This document shows, piece by piece, positions 26,008 to 35,494 of a stretch of DNA of 64,000 nt. Below the pieces are notes generated by a model. The model ran no database searches. It had not been told where the DNA came from and saw nothing but the letters and a program-made list of their open reading frames with translations. Within the stretch, counting starts at the first letter, position 1. Each line of letters opens with the position of its first letter. This stretch comes from Clostridium novyi NT. GTDB lineage: Bacteria; Bacillota; Clostridia; Clostridiales; Clostridiaceae. Where the stretch lies: positions 1,178,001-1,242,000 of the forward strand of contig NC_008593.1 in the NCBI RefSeq assembly GCF_000014125.1. The letters run 5' to 3'. The translations under genes were made by a program, and so were the position numbers.

Positions 26008-26531
26008 TGTTATTAGAGTATATGAAACAAAAATTAAAATTAAATCATCTAGAAGTTAAAGATAATAACTATGAAGATATATTCAACTTATATAAAGGGA
26101 ATAAGGAGTATGCAAAGTTATCTAATAATTATCCTATTACTATGGAAAATGTAAAAAATGATGTTGAAAATGGACCTACTTGTATAGATATTACTCGTAA
26201 AAAATTTATAAGTATATACAATATTTATAATGAGTTAATAGCAGTATTAGATATTATAGACGGATATAGTTTTCAAGATAAAAATAATAAAAATGCAATT
26301 TGGATTGGATTATTAGAAATAGATATAAATAAGCATAATACAGGACTAGGAAATCTAATTGTTAATATTTTATTTGATGTCTGTAAAAAGAATAGCAAAA
26401 CAATACTTCAATTAGGTGTAATAAAAGAAAATACTAAGGCTTTAGATTTTTGGAAGAAGGTTGGATTTAAAGTTTTTATAGAAAAAAATAATGGTGAGTT
26501 TGATTTGCTTTTAATGGAGAAATCCATTTAG
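26007..26531 (+). CDS. GNAT-family N-acetyltransferase
   Basis: A 174-residue acetyltransferase of RimJ/RimL type. The N-terminal strand pattern KQKLKLNHLEVKDNNYEDI leads to the acetyl-CoA region AIWIGLLEIDINKHNTGLG (about 103-121), NLIVNILFD, and the closing QLGVIKENTKALDFWKKVGF typical of the family. The ATG overlaps the stop of the ABC remnant (TAATG), so it was once coupled to the exporter gene. Substrate unknown. Confidence 0.75.
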   Translation: MLLEYMKQKLKLNHLEVKDNNYEDIFNLYKGNKEYAKLSNNYPITMENVKNDVENGPTCIDITRKKFISIYNIYNELIAVLDIIDGYSFQDKNNKNAIWIGLLEIDINKHNTGLGNLIVNILFDVCKKNSKTILQLGVIKENTKALDFWKKVGFKVFIEKNNGEFDLLLMEKSI

Positions 26532-26620
26532 GTGCCTGACCTAACCCGAAATATGTAACATTAGCACATTATTTATTCAAAATAAAATGAAGATTCTAGT
26601 ATAAATGGAGGAAGTCATTA

Positions 26621-27064
26621 ATGAGTGAACATTCAGTTGAAGATAGTTTAAAGGCTTGGGAATTTAATGCCGAATTTTGGGATAATTGTATAGGTGATGA
26701 GTCAAACCAATTTCATCGAGAAGTTGTAAGACCAAGAGTAAGTGAATTGATGGATATTTCAGATATATCTATATTGTTTCAATGTGTAAATTGCCTTCTT
26801 AAAGAAGATGGTATATTTGTATTTGCTACACAACATCCTTGTTTTGTCACTTTAACAGAGAAATATTTGTCTGCGAGTAGTTATAATGGTGAGGCTATTT
26901 CAGGTCAACCAATGTTACAATGTTACTACCATCGTTCATTACAAGAAATATTTAATCTGTGTTTTCAAAGTGGTTTTGTAATTGATGGTTTTTATGAAGA
27001 ATCTTTTGGAGTTAAAGAAAAACCAGATGTAATAATTGTTCGTGCAAGAAAATGTAATATATAA
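26621..27064 (+). pseudogene. SAM methyltransferase with in-frame deletion of the cofactor site
   Basis: A 147-residue open frame whose N-terminus (LKAWEFNAEFWDNCIGDESN, then FHREVVRPRVSELMD) and C-terminus (LKEDGIFVFATQHPCFVTL and QEIFNLCFQSGFVIDGFYEE) match the ends of one methyltransferase type. It jumps directly from residue ~48 to the late beta strands. The motif I glycine loop and motifs II-III, about 90-100 residues, are absent. No frame is broken, so a protein could be made, but SAM binding should be lost. Confidence 0.65.
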
Positions 27065-27116
27065 ACTTCACTTTGAAGGGATAATAAACATTAGTAGTTA
27101 TTTAGGAGGTAAAATC

Positions 27117-27608
27117 ATGCTTATAAGATCAGCTGAAATTTCGGACGAAGAAAAAATATCGGAGCTAATAGCACAATTTAGAGTAGAATTAAAAGAGCTT
27201 AAAAACATTAAATCAACCTTAAATATAGAGCAAGCTAAGGAAGAATTTAGAGAATATATGGATTCTAAATTTCCTATTTTTATTGCTGAAGACAGTACAG
27301 GAAACTTTTTAGGATACTTAGTTTGTAGAATTGATGGAAACTTAGTGTGGGTGGAATCTTTGTTTGTTGATAATAATGAAAGAAGGAATAAAATTGCATC
27401 GAAACTATATAAAGAGGCAGAAAAAATTGCAAATAACTTAGGAGGTTATACAGTTTTTAACTGGGTTCATCATAATAATGATAAAATAATAGCATTTTTA
27501 TCCAAAATGGGATATAATGTTTTAAATCTTATTGAAATAAGAAAGCCTTGGAAAAATGAAGTGTTAACTAAAAAAATATGTGTCGGAAATCATGAATATA
27601 ATTACTAA
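27117..27608 (+). CDS. GNAT-family N-acetyltransferase
   Basis: A 163-residue acetyltransferase: MLIRSAEISDEEKISELIAQ at the start, the central strand FLGYLVCRIDGNLVWVESLF, the acetyl-CoA loop VDNNERRNKIASKLYKEAEK (about 82-101) and FNWVHHNNDKIIAFLSKMGY at the end. The ATG at 27117 has TTAGGAGGT seven bases upstream, so the longer frame starting at 27036 inside the preceding gene is not used. It lies 19 bp before the helicase gene and may be co-transcribed with it. Confidence 0.82.
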   Translation: MLIRSAEISDEEKISELIAQFRVELKELKNIKSTLNIEQAKEEFREYMDSKFPIFIAEDSTGNFLGYLVCRIDGNLVWVESLFVDNNERRNKIASKLYKEAEKIANNLGGYTVFNWVHHNNDKIIAFLSKMGYNVLNLIEIRKPWKNEVLTKKICVGNHEYNY

Positions 27609-27627
27609 ATCATAGGGGAAGAAAGTT

Positions 27628-30522
27628 ATGAAAGTAAATATCAATGAGGCAATTACAGTTGATTATAAAGAAATCGAAGAATCAAGTATTAGAAATAAGG
27701 ATATAGAAGAAAAATATTTAGTAGATAAGAGTCTTATAACTAATTCTGAAAAAGGAAATCTTTTAAATGAATTAAAGAAGTGTTTAAGTGAATGTGAAAA
27801 GTTCTATTTTAGTGTTGCATTTATTAACTTTAGTGGACTTCAATTATTACTAGATAGTTTTAAGGAATTAGAGGAAAAAGGGGTAAAGGGTAAGATTATA
27901 ACTTCCACTTATCTTAATTTTACTGAACCTAAAGCTTTAAAGAGAATAAAAGATTTTAATAATATAGATTTAAAAATATTTGTAGCAAGTAATGAAAAGG
28001 GATTTCATACTAAGGCATATATATTCGAAAATCAAGATGATTATAAAATAATTATAGGATCATCAAATATAACTCAAAGAGCACTAAAAAGTAATGTTGA
28101 GTGGAATGTTAAGGTAATATCCAAAAAAGAAGACAAGTTCTCTTGTAATGTTATTAAAGAATATTTAGAGTTATGGGAAAGTACTTCCTTTGTAGATGAT
28201 GAATTTTTAAATAGCTATAATAACTTTATACAAGAAATTAGAAAGACAGAAAAGAAAACTTTAGAGTTTAAAAACTATGAAATAATAAAACCTAATTATA
28301 TGCAAAATAGGGCAATTAGTAATCTAAATAGACTTAGACTTCAAGGAGAAGATAAAGCACTTGTAGTTGCAGCTACAGGTACTGGAAAGACATATATGTC
28401 TGCTTTTGATGTAATTAATTATAATCCTAAAAGGATGTTGTTTTTAGTACATAGAGAGGATATTTTAAAAGGTGCAGAAGCTACTTTTAGAAAACTTGTT
28501 AAAAATAAGAATAAGACCACAGGTTTTCTAACTGGAACGAGAAAAGACTTAGGTTCAGATTATCTATTTTCTACCATTCAGTCTATGAATAATAATTTAG
28601 AGAGTTTTAAAGCAGATGAATTTGAATATGTCATTATAGATGAGGCACATCATGCAGCTAGTCCATCATATAAAAAAGTTATGAATTATTTTAAGCCTAA
28701 ATTTATTTTAGGAATGACTGCTACACCAGAAAGATGTGACAATGAAAGTATATTTGAAATTTTTGATGAAAACTTAGCTTTAGAAATACGACTTAGTGAG
28801 GCACTTGAAAATGAGCTAATAGTTCCATTTCATTACTTTGGTATTACAGATATTGAAGGTATTAATCTTGAAGATGTAGATATTAATGATATAAGTGAGT
28901 TAACTAAAAGATTAAAGGTTAATGAAAGAGTTGATTTTATAATAGATAAAATGAATTTCTATGGACATGAAGGGGAAAAGTGCAGGTGCATAGGTTTCTG
29001 TGTAAGTATTGAACATGCTAAATACATGACGGAGGAATTTAATAAAAGAGGAATAAAAAGTGTACATTTAACGGGAGAAAATTCCCCAGAGGAAAGAGAA
29101 GGATATATAAGAGCTCTAGAATCAGAAGAAGATGATTTAGAAGTCATATTTACTGTTGATATTTTTAATGAAGGTGTAGACATACCGTCTATTAATTTAG
29201 TTTTAATGTTAAGACCTACAAATTCACCTATTGTTTTTATTCAGCAGCTAGGAAGAGGACTTAGAAAACATAGCGATAAAACTTTTTTAACGGTACTAGA
29301 CTTTATAGGAAATCACAATAAAGCTTTTTTGATAGCATTAGCCTTAAATGGTGGTAGATACTATGATAAAGATAGCTTGAAAGTATCTGTAGCTAAGCAA
29401 TTTCAGAATATACCGGGATGTACAAACATTCAAATGGATAGGATAGTTCAAGAAAGAATTTTAGAACAATTAAATAATGAAAACTTTAATTCTATGAAAT
29501 ATTTAAAGGAAGAATATTTAGAATTTAAAAAGTTAAATGGGGGAAAAGTACCGTACTTATTGTTAGATTATATTAAATATGATGGGGCGCCAGAACCTTT
29601 AAGATTTGTAAGTAAAGATAAAACATATATAGGATTTGTATCACGAATAGAGAAAGATAAAGAATTACAAAAACTATTGCAAAATGAGACTTTTTATAAG
29701 ATATTAAGACAATTTTCAAGTAAGTTGCCATTAAAAAGGATATATGAATTCAGTATTATAAAGTATTTAATGTGCAATGAGAGTATAAATTTAAATGAAG
29801 CTAAAAGAGAGATATTAAAGCACATAAATCGTGTAGATGATAAAAGTATAGTACATGCTTTAAAGGTGTTAAATCAAGAATATGATGATTCAGGACAGTT
29901 GAAAAATAATATAAGATGTTTTAATTTAGATAATGGAATTTTAACTGTTACAGAAGAGTTTAAGAATATAATGAATGATAAAAAATATAGAGTTTATATA
30001 GAAGATGTTATAAATTATGGCGTTGTAAGATATGAAAAAGAATTTGGAGAAGAATACTACGGAGTACCATTTTTAAAGCTATATGAGCAGTATCAAATGG
30101 TAGATATTGCACTTTTATCTAATTATACTAAGACACATAGCTCATTTAGGGGAAGTGGGCTTTTAGCAAATGGTAAGGATTACTTTTTATTTATAGATCT
30201 GCATAAAGAAGAAGATATAAAAGAAAGTATAAATTACAATGACAAGTTCATAAACAGGCATACATTTCAATGGCAAAGTCCTAATAATACTTCTCAAGAA
30301 TCAGAAAGAGGAAAAAATATTATATACAATAAAGAAAGAGGAGTTAATCTACATCTATTTATAAGAAAGTATAAGAGTATAGATAGAATAGTACAACCTT
30401 ATATTTACATTGGAAAAGGAGATGTAGAAGAATTTTATGGTGAAAAACCTATAACTACAATATTAAAATTAGAAAATAAAGTTCCAAATGGGATATATAC
30501 AGAGTTTATAGAAAAAGTATAG
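27628..30522 (+). CDS. PLD-nuclease-like/DEAD-box helicase fusion with C-terminal DUF3427
   Basis: A 964-residue multidomain protein. Residues about 35-190 are a phospholipase-D-like domain with one HKD-type motif (His127-x-Lys129, then GSSNIT at 144-149). About 220-590 is an SF2 helicase: Walker A ATGTGKT (249-255), DEAH (338-341), TAT (364-366), VDIFNEGVDIP and the motif VI region QQLGRGLRKHSDK. The C-terminal third corresponds to DUF3427. This architecture is widespread, sporadically distributed and often annotated as restriction- or defence-like, but its activity is not established here. The gene is intact, and its final codons (IEKV, stop) lie in the left arm of a terminator hairpin. Confidence 0.85.
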   Translation: MKVNINEAITVDYKEIEESSIRNKDIEEKYLVDKSLITNSEKGNLLNELKKCLSECEKFYFSVAFINFSGLQLLLDSFKELEEKGVKGKIITSTYLNFTEPKALKRIKDFNNIDLKIFVASNEKGFHTKAYIFENQDDYKIIIGSSNITQRALKSNVEWNVKVISKKEDKFSCNVIKEYLELWESTSFVDDEFLNSYNNFIQEIRKTEKKTLEFKNYEIIKPNYMQNRAISNLNRLRLQGEDKALVVAATGTGKTYMSAFDVINYNPKRMLFLVHREDILKGAEATFRKLVKNKNKTTGFLTGTRKDLGSDYLFSTIQSMNNNLESFKADEFEYVIIDEAHHAASPSYKKVMNYFKPKFILGMTATPERCDNESIFEIFDENLALEIRLSEALENELIVPFHYFGITDIEGINLEDVDINDISELTKRLKVNERVDFIIDKMNFYGHEGEKCRCIGFCVSIEHAKYMTEEFNKRGIKSVHLTGENSPEEREGYIRALESEEDDLEVIFTVDIFNEGVDIPSINLVLMLRPTNSPIVFIQQLGRGLRKHSDKTFLTVLDFIGNHNKAFLIALALNGGRYYDKDSLKVSVAKQFQNIPGCTNIQMDRIVQERILEQLNNENFNSMKYLKEEYLEFKKLNGGKVPYLLLDYIKYDGAPEPLRFVSKDKTYIGFVSRIEKDKELQKLLQNETFYKILRQFSSKLPLKRIYEFSIIKYLMCNESINLNEAKREILKHINRVDDKSIVHALKVLNQEYDDSGQLKNNIRCFNLDNGILTVTEEFKNIMNDKKYRVYIEDVINYGVVRYEKEFGEEYYGVPFLKLYEQYQMVDIALLSNYTKTHSSFRGSGLLANGKDYFLFIDLHKEEDIKESINYNDKFINRHTFQWQSPNNTSQESERGKNIIYNKERGVNLHLFIRKYKSIDRIVQPYIYIGKGDVEEFYGEKPITTILKLENKVPNGIYTEFIEKV

Positions 30523-30545
30523 CAATAAAATGCTATACTTTTTCT
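30510..30545. terminator. 36-bp terminator hairpin A at the helicase 3' end
   Basis: Perfect 15-bp arms (AGAAAAAGTATAGCA and its complement) around ATAAAA; flanking TAT/ATA extend it to 18 bp. The helicase stop codon is inside the left arm. The identical 36 bases recur at 33857 and 35505. Confidence 0.9.
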
Positions 30546-30614
30546 ATAAATAAAATACCTTTCAATTATTTAATTTGTATGATTGTGCCTGTTAGAGAGA
30601 TTTTTTATTAGGTT

Positions 30615-31325
30615 TTAAATTTTACAAGAAATTTTGCAAGAAATAAATACAAAAATACAGCTTAAAATTATTAAAACTATTCTATTTATTATGTAATATA
30701 AGGGAGATATAGTGTAATAAAAATTATTTGCATGAGCTCCAATTGAAAATATTTTAAATATTGCACCGCCTGATAAAAAATCTACAAAGAAATAGGAAGT
30801 TAATATTAATATAGCTGCATAAACATTCTTCAAAACTGTCATAATCAATAACACTAGAGAAGATAAAAACAATATATTTGGTATAAATCTAATGCTTAAA
30901 TATAGATTGGTTATATCTAAAAAGGATATATTTCTATAATAAAGTAATCCTGTAATAAAAGATCCTATTGAAAAAATTAAAGTATAAAAAATCCATCTAT
31001 AAAGTAATATATAATTAATATTATTTCTATTATAAAATGTCAAAAGTTTATAGATTTCAGTAGTATAGTCTTTATAAAAAACATATATTATCATAAATGC
31101 AGATATTATAGGAATAGTATAATCATATAAATTATCAAAACCTTTTAACATATGAGATTGTGATATCATTTGTAAGTAATTGTATGGTATTGGACAAAGT
31201 AATGAATTAATCAGCAATATTATCAAAATCAAACAACTAATCTTTAATTTATATTTTTTCACGTCAAATATTTTAAAGTAATTATCATAAATTATTCTGT
31301 TGTTTTTGAAAATATACATAAGCAT
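30615..31325 (-). CDS. ABC exporter membrane subunit, small
   Basis: A 236-residue protein with about six hydrophobic segments and very few charged residues outside the first 25 positions. It is not similar to a specific named permease. It starts 41 bp inside the ATPase gene upstream, with AGGAGG eleven bases before its ATG embedded in that gene's coding sequence, so translation is coupled. Together with the ATPase and the larger membrane protein it forms a three-gene exporter resembling peptide or lantibiotic self-protection exporters in layout; this role is inference. Confidence 0.7.
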   Translation of the reverse strand: MLMYIFKNNRIIYDNYFKIFDVKKYKLKISCLILIILLINSLLCPIPYNYLQMISQSHMLKGFDNLYDYTIPIISAFMIIYVFYKDYTTEIYKLLTFYNRNNINYILLYRWIFYTLIFSIGSFITGLLYYRNISFLDITNLYLSIRFIPNILFLSSLVLLIMTVLKNVYAAILILTSYFFVDFLSGGAIFKIFSIGAHANNFYYTISPLYYIINRIVLIILSCIFVFISCKISCKI

Positions 31326-32169
31326 TTTCTAGGGAAACCTCCTTTTCGGGTTTACTATTTTCAATATTTATATTATTTTTAATGAATTTAAGTTTAACAT
31401 ATTCATTATCTAAACGTTTTTCTTCAAGTACAATTACCTTATTTTTAATATCTTCTATATCCTTAATGTTACAATTAACAGTATAAATTTCTTTTGAAGT
31501 TTTTGATATCATATCATCAACAGAACCATTGAATGCTATTTTTTTATGATCTAAAATTAAAATATTTTTACTATATAGTTCAGCATCCTCTATTATATGA
31601 GTTGATATTAATGTTATCCTATCATGTCCACATTTAGCTAAATAGTGCCTAAATTCAATTCTTTGTTCTGGATCTAAACCAACAGTTGGTTCATCAATTA
31701 TTACTAAATTGGGATTACCTAGCATTGCTTGAGCAATTCCTAGTCTTCTTTTATATCCTCCAGAATATTTTCTGAAAGGTAATTTTATGACTTTATTTAA
31801 GTTAAATGAAGTTATAACTTCATCAATGGCATTATTTTTATCAATTCCTTTAATTCCTTTAAGGTCACATACATATGATAAAAAATCATGACCAATAACA
31901 TTTGGAAATATCTCGAAATTTTGAGGAAGATACCCTACTTCTTTCAAGCTAACATTTTTTATATCTAATAAGTTAGTACCATTTAAATAGGCTTCACCAT
32001 TTAGTGGTTTTCTTAATCCTGTAAGTATACTCATTAAAGTAGTTTTGCCAGCGCCATTATTGCCTAAAAGGGCAGTAATGCCATTAGAACATGTGAAAGA
32101 TATATTACTTAATACCTTTCTATTTCCATAAGAAAAGTTAATATTTTTAATTGATAATGTATTATCCAT
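31285..32169 (-). CDS. ABC exporter ATP-binding subunit
   Basis: A 294-residue ATPase of the CcmA/bacitracin-lantibiotic type. Walker A is GNNGAGKTT (36-44), Q-loop GYLPQNFEIFPN, signature KYSGGYKRRLGIAQ, Walker B LVIIDEPTVGLDPEQR and H-loop STHIIED. The C-terminal 75 residues form an extension. Q-loop and signature are close to exporters that sit with two-permease systems. It is the middle gene of a three-gene operon transcribed on the minus strand. Confidence 0.88.
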   Translation of the reverse strand: MDNTLSIKNINFSYGNRKVLSNISFTCSNGITALLGNNGAGKTTLMSILTGLRKPLNGEAYLNGTNLLDIKNVSLKEVGYLPQNFEIFPNVIGHDFLSYVCDLKGIKGIDKNNAIDEVITSFNLNKVIKLPFRKYSGGYKRRLGIAQAMLGNPNLVIIDEPTVGLDPEQRIEFRHYLAKCGHDRITLISTHIIEDAELYSKNILILDHKKIAFNGSVDDMISKTSKEIYTVNCNIKDIEDIKNKVIVLEEKRLDNEYVKLKFIKNNINIENSKPEKEVSLENAYVYFQKQQNNL

Positions 32170-32186
32170 AATTATTTCTCCTATCT

Positions 32187-33731
32187 CTATTTTATTATTA
32201 AAGTGTCTTCAAATATTTGTATAAAAGGATTTAAATCCTTATTATTAGAATTATCTTCCCAAATAGAGCATATAACTTTTTTATATTTATGATTTCTTAA
32301 AAAGTCTAACTGTTTTTTAGATAAATTTTTAAGATTATTTTCATCCTTAATAAGGTTTGATATAGAGGATTTGAAATATTTTAGCTCCATAGCTGTAGGT
32401 ATTATATATTCAATATTGTTAAGAGTATATTTTTTATATTGTCCTGAGAATAAGTTTAAACCTAAAGATTGTCCTTTGAATTTATAAATATTATTACTGC
32501 AATTAAGCAGATTTAAATTGGAATATATTGAATTATAAGCCTTCACAGAAATATCGAAATCAATTAAAGAGTTTTGAATTCCTATAGGATACCAATAAAA
32601 ATATGTTATTGGTAGGTTAGTGGCATATTTACTAACATAATAAATAGGGGAACCAATATTATTTACAACATCAACAAATCCTGTATATTTAATTAAAATT
32701 TTTAGCTTGTCTCCTTTAGTGCAATTGTGTTTAATCTGTAAGGTATTATTTTCATGATTAAAGGTAGATTGTACTTCATTTATTGATAAAGACTTTACAT
32801 TAAACAAATCATCAAATAACATATTAATGTTATCTGAATTTTTATTAATTTTTATATTTATTGTAACAGTGTTTTCTAAAGTGTTTTTTAATTTAAGATT
32901 CATATTATATGATTCAATAGTATAATTAACATCTTTTAAAGATTCGTATTCCTTTAAGTAAGTGCTTCCATGATTAAAACTAAAAAATACGTTTAGGCAT
33001 ATACAAAGGGCAGTAAAGCAAACAAATAAACTAGAATATAATCTTTTTATATTTTTATTAAATACACAAGTTAAAGAAAAAACAAATAGAGCTAAAAATA
33101 CTACAAATAATTTATCAAAATAGTATGCTTTATTAAATAAATGTCCACAAATATTACTTATATCTACCATAGTAAAGTCATCATAAATATTAAAGAGTTT
33201 CCATATAGGATTAATAGAAAAATTATATGAATGATATGCAAATAATGAGTATATAAAAGGTGATACAATCATTGAAGTGCTATTTTTAGATATGCTACCC
33301 ACACAACAGCCAAGTGTAGCTGCTAACACATTAGATAAAGTCCAAAGTATGAAAAAATGGAGCACCCCAGTTACAACAAATTTTAATTGAAAAATAGGAT
33401 TTTTTAATATTAGCATAGTTAATACTGGAATTAGTGAAGTAATTGTTGAAACTATAATACTAGAAAGTATTATGCTTACTTGCTTTTTTAACAAGTTTTT
33501 TTCTAAAAAATTAAGTATAATATAGTTCTTATATGTAACATATGTACTTATGATAAGAAAAAATAAATTTGAACAAACAAATCCAAAATAGAATACTTGG
33601 CTAAATTGAAAAATTGAAGATTCAAGAACAGAAGATTGTTTGTATAACAAAAAAACATTAAAAAATAATGAAATAAAAAATAGTGGATTTTTAATCATTA
33701 TCTTTATATAAAATTTAATTGTTTCTTTCAT
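32187..33731 (-). CDS. ABC-2 type membrane protein with an extracytoplasmic M1-aminopeptidase-N-like domain
   Basis: A 514-residue protein. Residues 1-250 hold about six to seven membrane segments. From about 255 a long soluble region follows a last helix: beta-rich sequence (TIESYNMNLKLKNTLENTVT, LKILIKYTGFVD) and YFYWYPIGIQNSLIDFDISV, which looks like the N-terminal beta-sandwich of M1 metallopeptidases found fused to some Firmicute ABC permeases. The catalytic HExxH domain is absent, so proteolysis is not expected. The ATG has only a weak purine stretch before it; a good AAAGGAG lies farther upstream before a tiny GTG-ATT-TAA frame. Function unknown. Confidence 0.6.
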   Translation of the reverse strand: MKETIKFYIKIMIKNPLFFISLFFNVFLLYKQSSVLESSIFQFSQVFYFGFVCSNLFFLIISTYVTYKNYIILNFLEKNLLKKQVSIILSSIIVSTITSLIPVLTMLILKNPIFQLKFVVTGVLHFFILWTLSNVLAATLGCCVGSISKNSTSMIVSPFIYSLFAYHSYNFSINPIWKLFNIYDDFTMVDISNICGHLFNKAYYFDKLFVVFLALFVFSLTCVFNKNIKRLYSSLFVCFTALCICLNVFFSFNHGSTYLKEYESLKDVNYTIESYNMNLKLKNTLENTVTINIKINKNSDNINMLFDDLFNVKSLSINEVQSTFNHENNTLQIKHNCTKGDKLKILIKYTGFVDVVNNIGSPIYYVSKYATNLPITYFYWYPIGIQNSLIDFDISVKAYNSIYSNLNLLNCSNNIYKFKGQSLGLNLFSGQYKKYTLNNIEYIIPTAMELKYFKSSISNLIKDENNLKNLSKKQLDFLRNHKYKKVICSIWEDNSNNKDLNPFIQIFEDTLIIK

Positions 33732-33856
33732 ATGGTCTTTTTAATAAGGTTAAATCACCTTATTTCTCCTTTCATGTATATTCTAATTATTTTAATATTA
33801 TGTAAATTATAACATAATATAACTTATTTTGAAAAGTTATTATTATTTGTAAATAT

Positions 33857-33892
33857 AGAAAAAGTATAGCAATAAAATGCTATACTTTTTCT
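33857..33892. repeat. 36-bp hairpin B, left target-site duplication of the first IS
   Basis: Identical base for base to 35505-35540 on the other side of the IS, and to 30510-30545. It directly abuts the CAG end of the IS. Confidence 0.9.
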
Positions 33893-33894
33893 CA

Positions 33895-33930
33895 GGCTGT
33901 TGATAAACATAATTTGTCAACAGCCTTTTT
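33895..33930. terminator. Terminator at the left end of IS copy 1
   Basis: GGCTGTTGA pairs with TCAACAGCC across a 13-nt loop, followed by TTTTT. It would block read-through from outside into the transposase gene. Confidence 0.8.
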
Positions 33931-34024
33931 ACATTTATTACAAAAAGGGTTTTTAGTTTTTATGTAGAATATATATTTTAGAACAATAAATCTTTTAGCC
34001 CGTTAGGGCTCCTACGGAGGAAAA

Positions 34025-35464
34025 ATGCTTACTAATAATGAAAGAAAACAAAATCAATTAGAACTAGTTTATATAGAAAATTTAGTACCTGAAAATCACA
34101 TACTTAGAAAGATAGATAAATACATAGACTTTTCATTTATAAGAGATTTAACTAAGGATTTATATTGTGCTGATAATGGCAGACCATCAGTGGATCCAGT
34201 TGTATTATTTAAAATGCTTTTTATAGGATACCTATTCGGTATACGTTCAGAGCGTCAGCTTGTAAAAGAAATCCAGGTAAATGTAGCTTACAGATGGTTT
34301 TTAGGATATGGACTTACTGATAAAATACCAAGTCATTCCACTATAAGCCAGAATAGAACAAAAAGATTTAGTAATACAAATATACATCAAGAAATATTTG
34401 ATAATATTGTATTTCAAGCTATTAATAGAAACTTGGTTGATGGCAAAATTCTATATACTGATTCTACTCACTTAAAAGCTAACGCTAATAAACATAAATT
34501 TATTAAAAAAGAAATAACTAAATCCACAAAGGAATACTTTGATGAATTAGAGAATGACATTAATAAAGATAGAATTAATCATAATAAAAAGCCTCTAAAA
34601 AAAAAGACTAAAATAGCTGAAACTAAGGAAATAACAGTAAGTACAACTGATCCAGACAGTGGATATATGGTTAGAGATGGAAAACCTAAAGGCTTTTTTT
34701 ATTTAGATCATAGAACTGTTGACGGAAAGTATAATATTATAACAGACGTTCATGTTACTCCCGGGAATATAAACGATGTAGATCCTTATGTTAAAAGAAT
34801 AGAAACTCAAATAGAAAAGTTTAATTTTAATACAAAATATTTAGTAGCAGATGCCGGATATTCTACGAATCCTATTTGTAAACAAATTTCAGACAAAAAT
34901 TATCAAGGTGTTTTTGGGTTCCGTTTAGGACCCCATGTTAAAGGAAAATATACAAAATATAGATTTCAGTATGTTAAAGAATTAGATGGATATGTGTGTA
35001 TTAATAATTGCTTTTTAAAATATAGAACTACTACGAGGGAAGGTTATAAAGAATATTTAAGTAATGCGGAGCATTGTGCTTATTGCAAATATAAAAATAA
35101 TTGCTTAACATCTGATAAATCCATTAATAGAACTATACGTCGTCATGTTTGGGAAGACTATAAAGATCAAATTTTTAGCTTTACTAAAACAGAAAAAGGT
35201 AAAAGTATTTACAAACGACGTAAAGAAAAGATTGAGCGTAGCTTTGCTGATTCAAAAGAATTACATGGGCTACGTTATTGTCGCATGCGAGGAATTAAAA
35301 ATGTTTCTGAGCAGTGCCTACTTACAGCAGCAGTTCAGAATATGAAAAAGATAGCCATGGTGCTATCGCATTATTTTTTGTGTACATTAATTCAAATTTA
35401 TTCCAAATTAACATACATAATAAATATTTTTCGAATGCTATCGCATAAAAGAATTTTGGCGTAA
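34025..35464 (+). CDS. IS1182-family transposase
   Basis: A 479-residue DDE transposase. The N-terminal region around [16 protein letters not shown] and [20 protein letters not shown] is the DUF772/IS1182-IS5 helix-turn-helix domain, [15 protein letters not shown] contains the first catalytic Asp, [11 protein letters not shown] the second, and [20 protein letters not shown] the Glu-containing end. A Cys cluster ([19 protein letters not shown]) lies between, as in the family. The start follows CTACGGAGGAAAA. The gene is full length and probably active. It differs from copy 2 at only a handful of residues (for example Ala/Pro before DNGRPS). Confidence 0.93.
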   Translation: MLTNNERKQNQLELVYIENLVPENHILRKIDKYIDFSFIRDLTKDLYCADNGRPSVDPVVLFKMLFIGYLFGIRSERQLVKEIQVNVAYRWFLGYGLTDKIPSHSTISQNRTKRFSNTNIHQEIFDNIVFQAINRNLVDGKILYTDSTHLKANANKHKFIKKEITKSTKEYFDELENDINKDRINHNKKPLKKKTKIAETKEITVSTTDPDSGYMVRDGKPKGFFYLDHRTVDGKYNIITDVHVTPGNINDVDPYVKRIETQIEKFNFNTKYLVADAGYSTNPICKQISDKNYQGVFGFRLGPHVKGKYTKYRFQYVKELDGYVCINNCFLKYRTTTREGYKEYLSNAEHCAYCKYKNNCLTSDKSINRTIRRHVWEDYKDQIFSFTKTEKGKSIYKRRKEKIERSFADSKELHGLRYCRMRGIKNVSEQCLLTAAVQNMKKIAMVLSHYFLCTLIQIYSKLTYIINIFRMLSHKRILA

Positions 35465-35466
35465 AC

Positions 35467-35494
35467 AAAAGCCCCCAATTGTTGGGGGCTTTTT
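35467..35494. terminator. Terminator at the right end of IS copy 1
   Basis: Perfect 12-bp stem AAAAGCCCCCAA/TTGGGGGCTTTT with a 3-nt loop and T run, just after the transposase stop; symmetric enough to act in both directions. Confidence 0.88.

Noticed and set aside
35145..35345. Small open frame inside the transposase genes (also at 54710-54910)
   Set aside because: Out-of-frame overlap with the transposase, no ribosome site, no family resemblance; programmed frameshifting is not needed as the transposase is a single frame.
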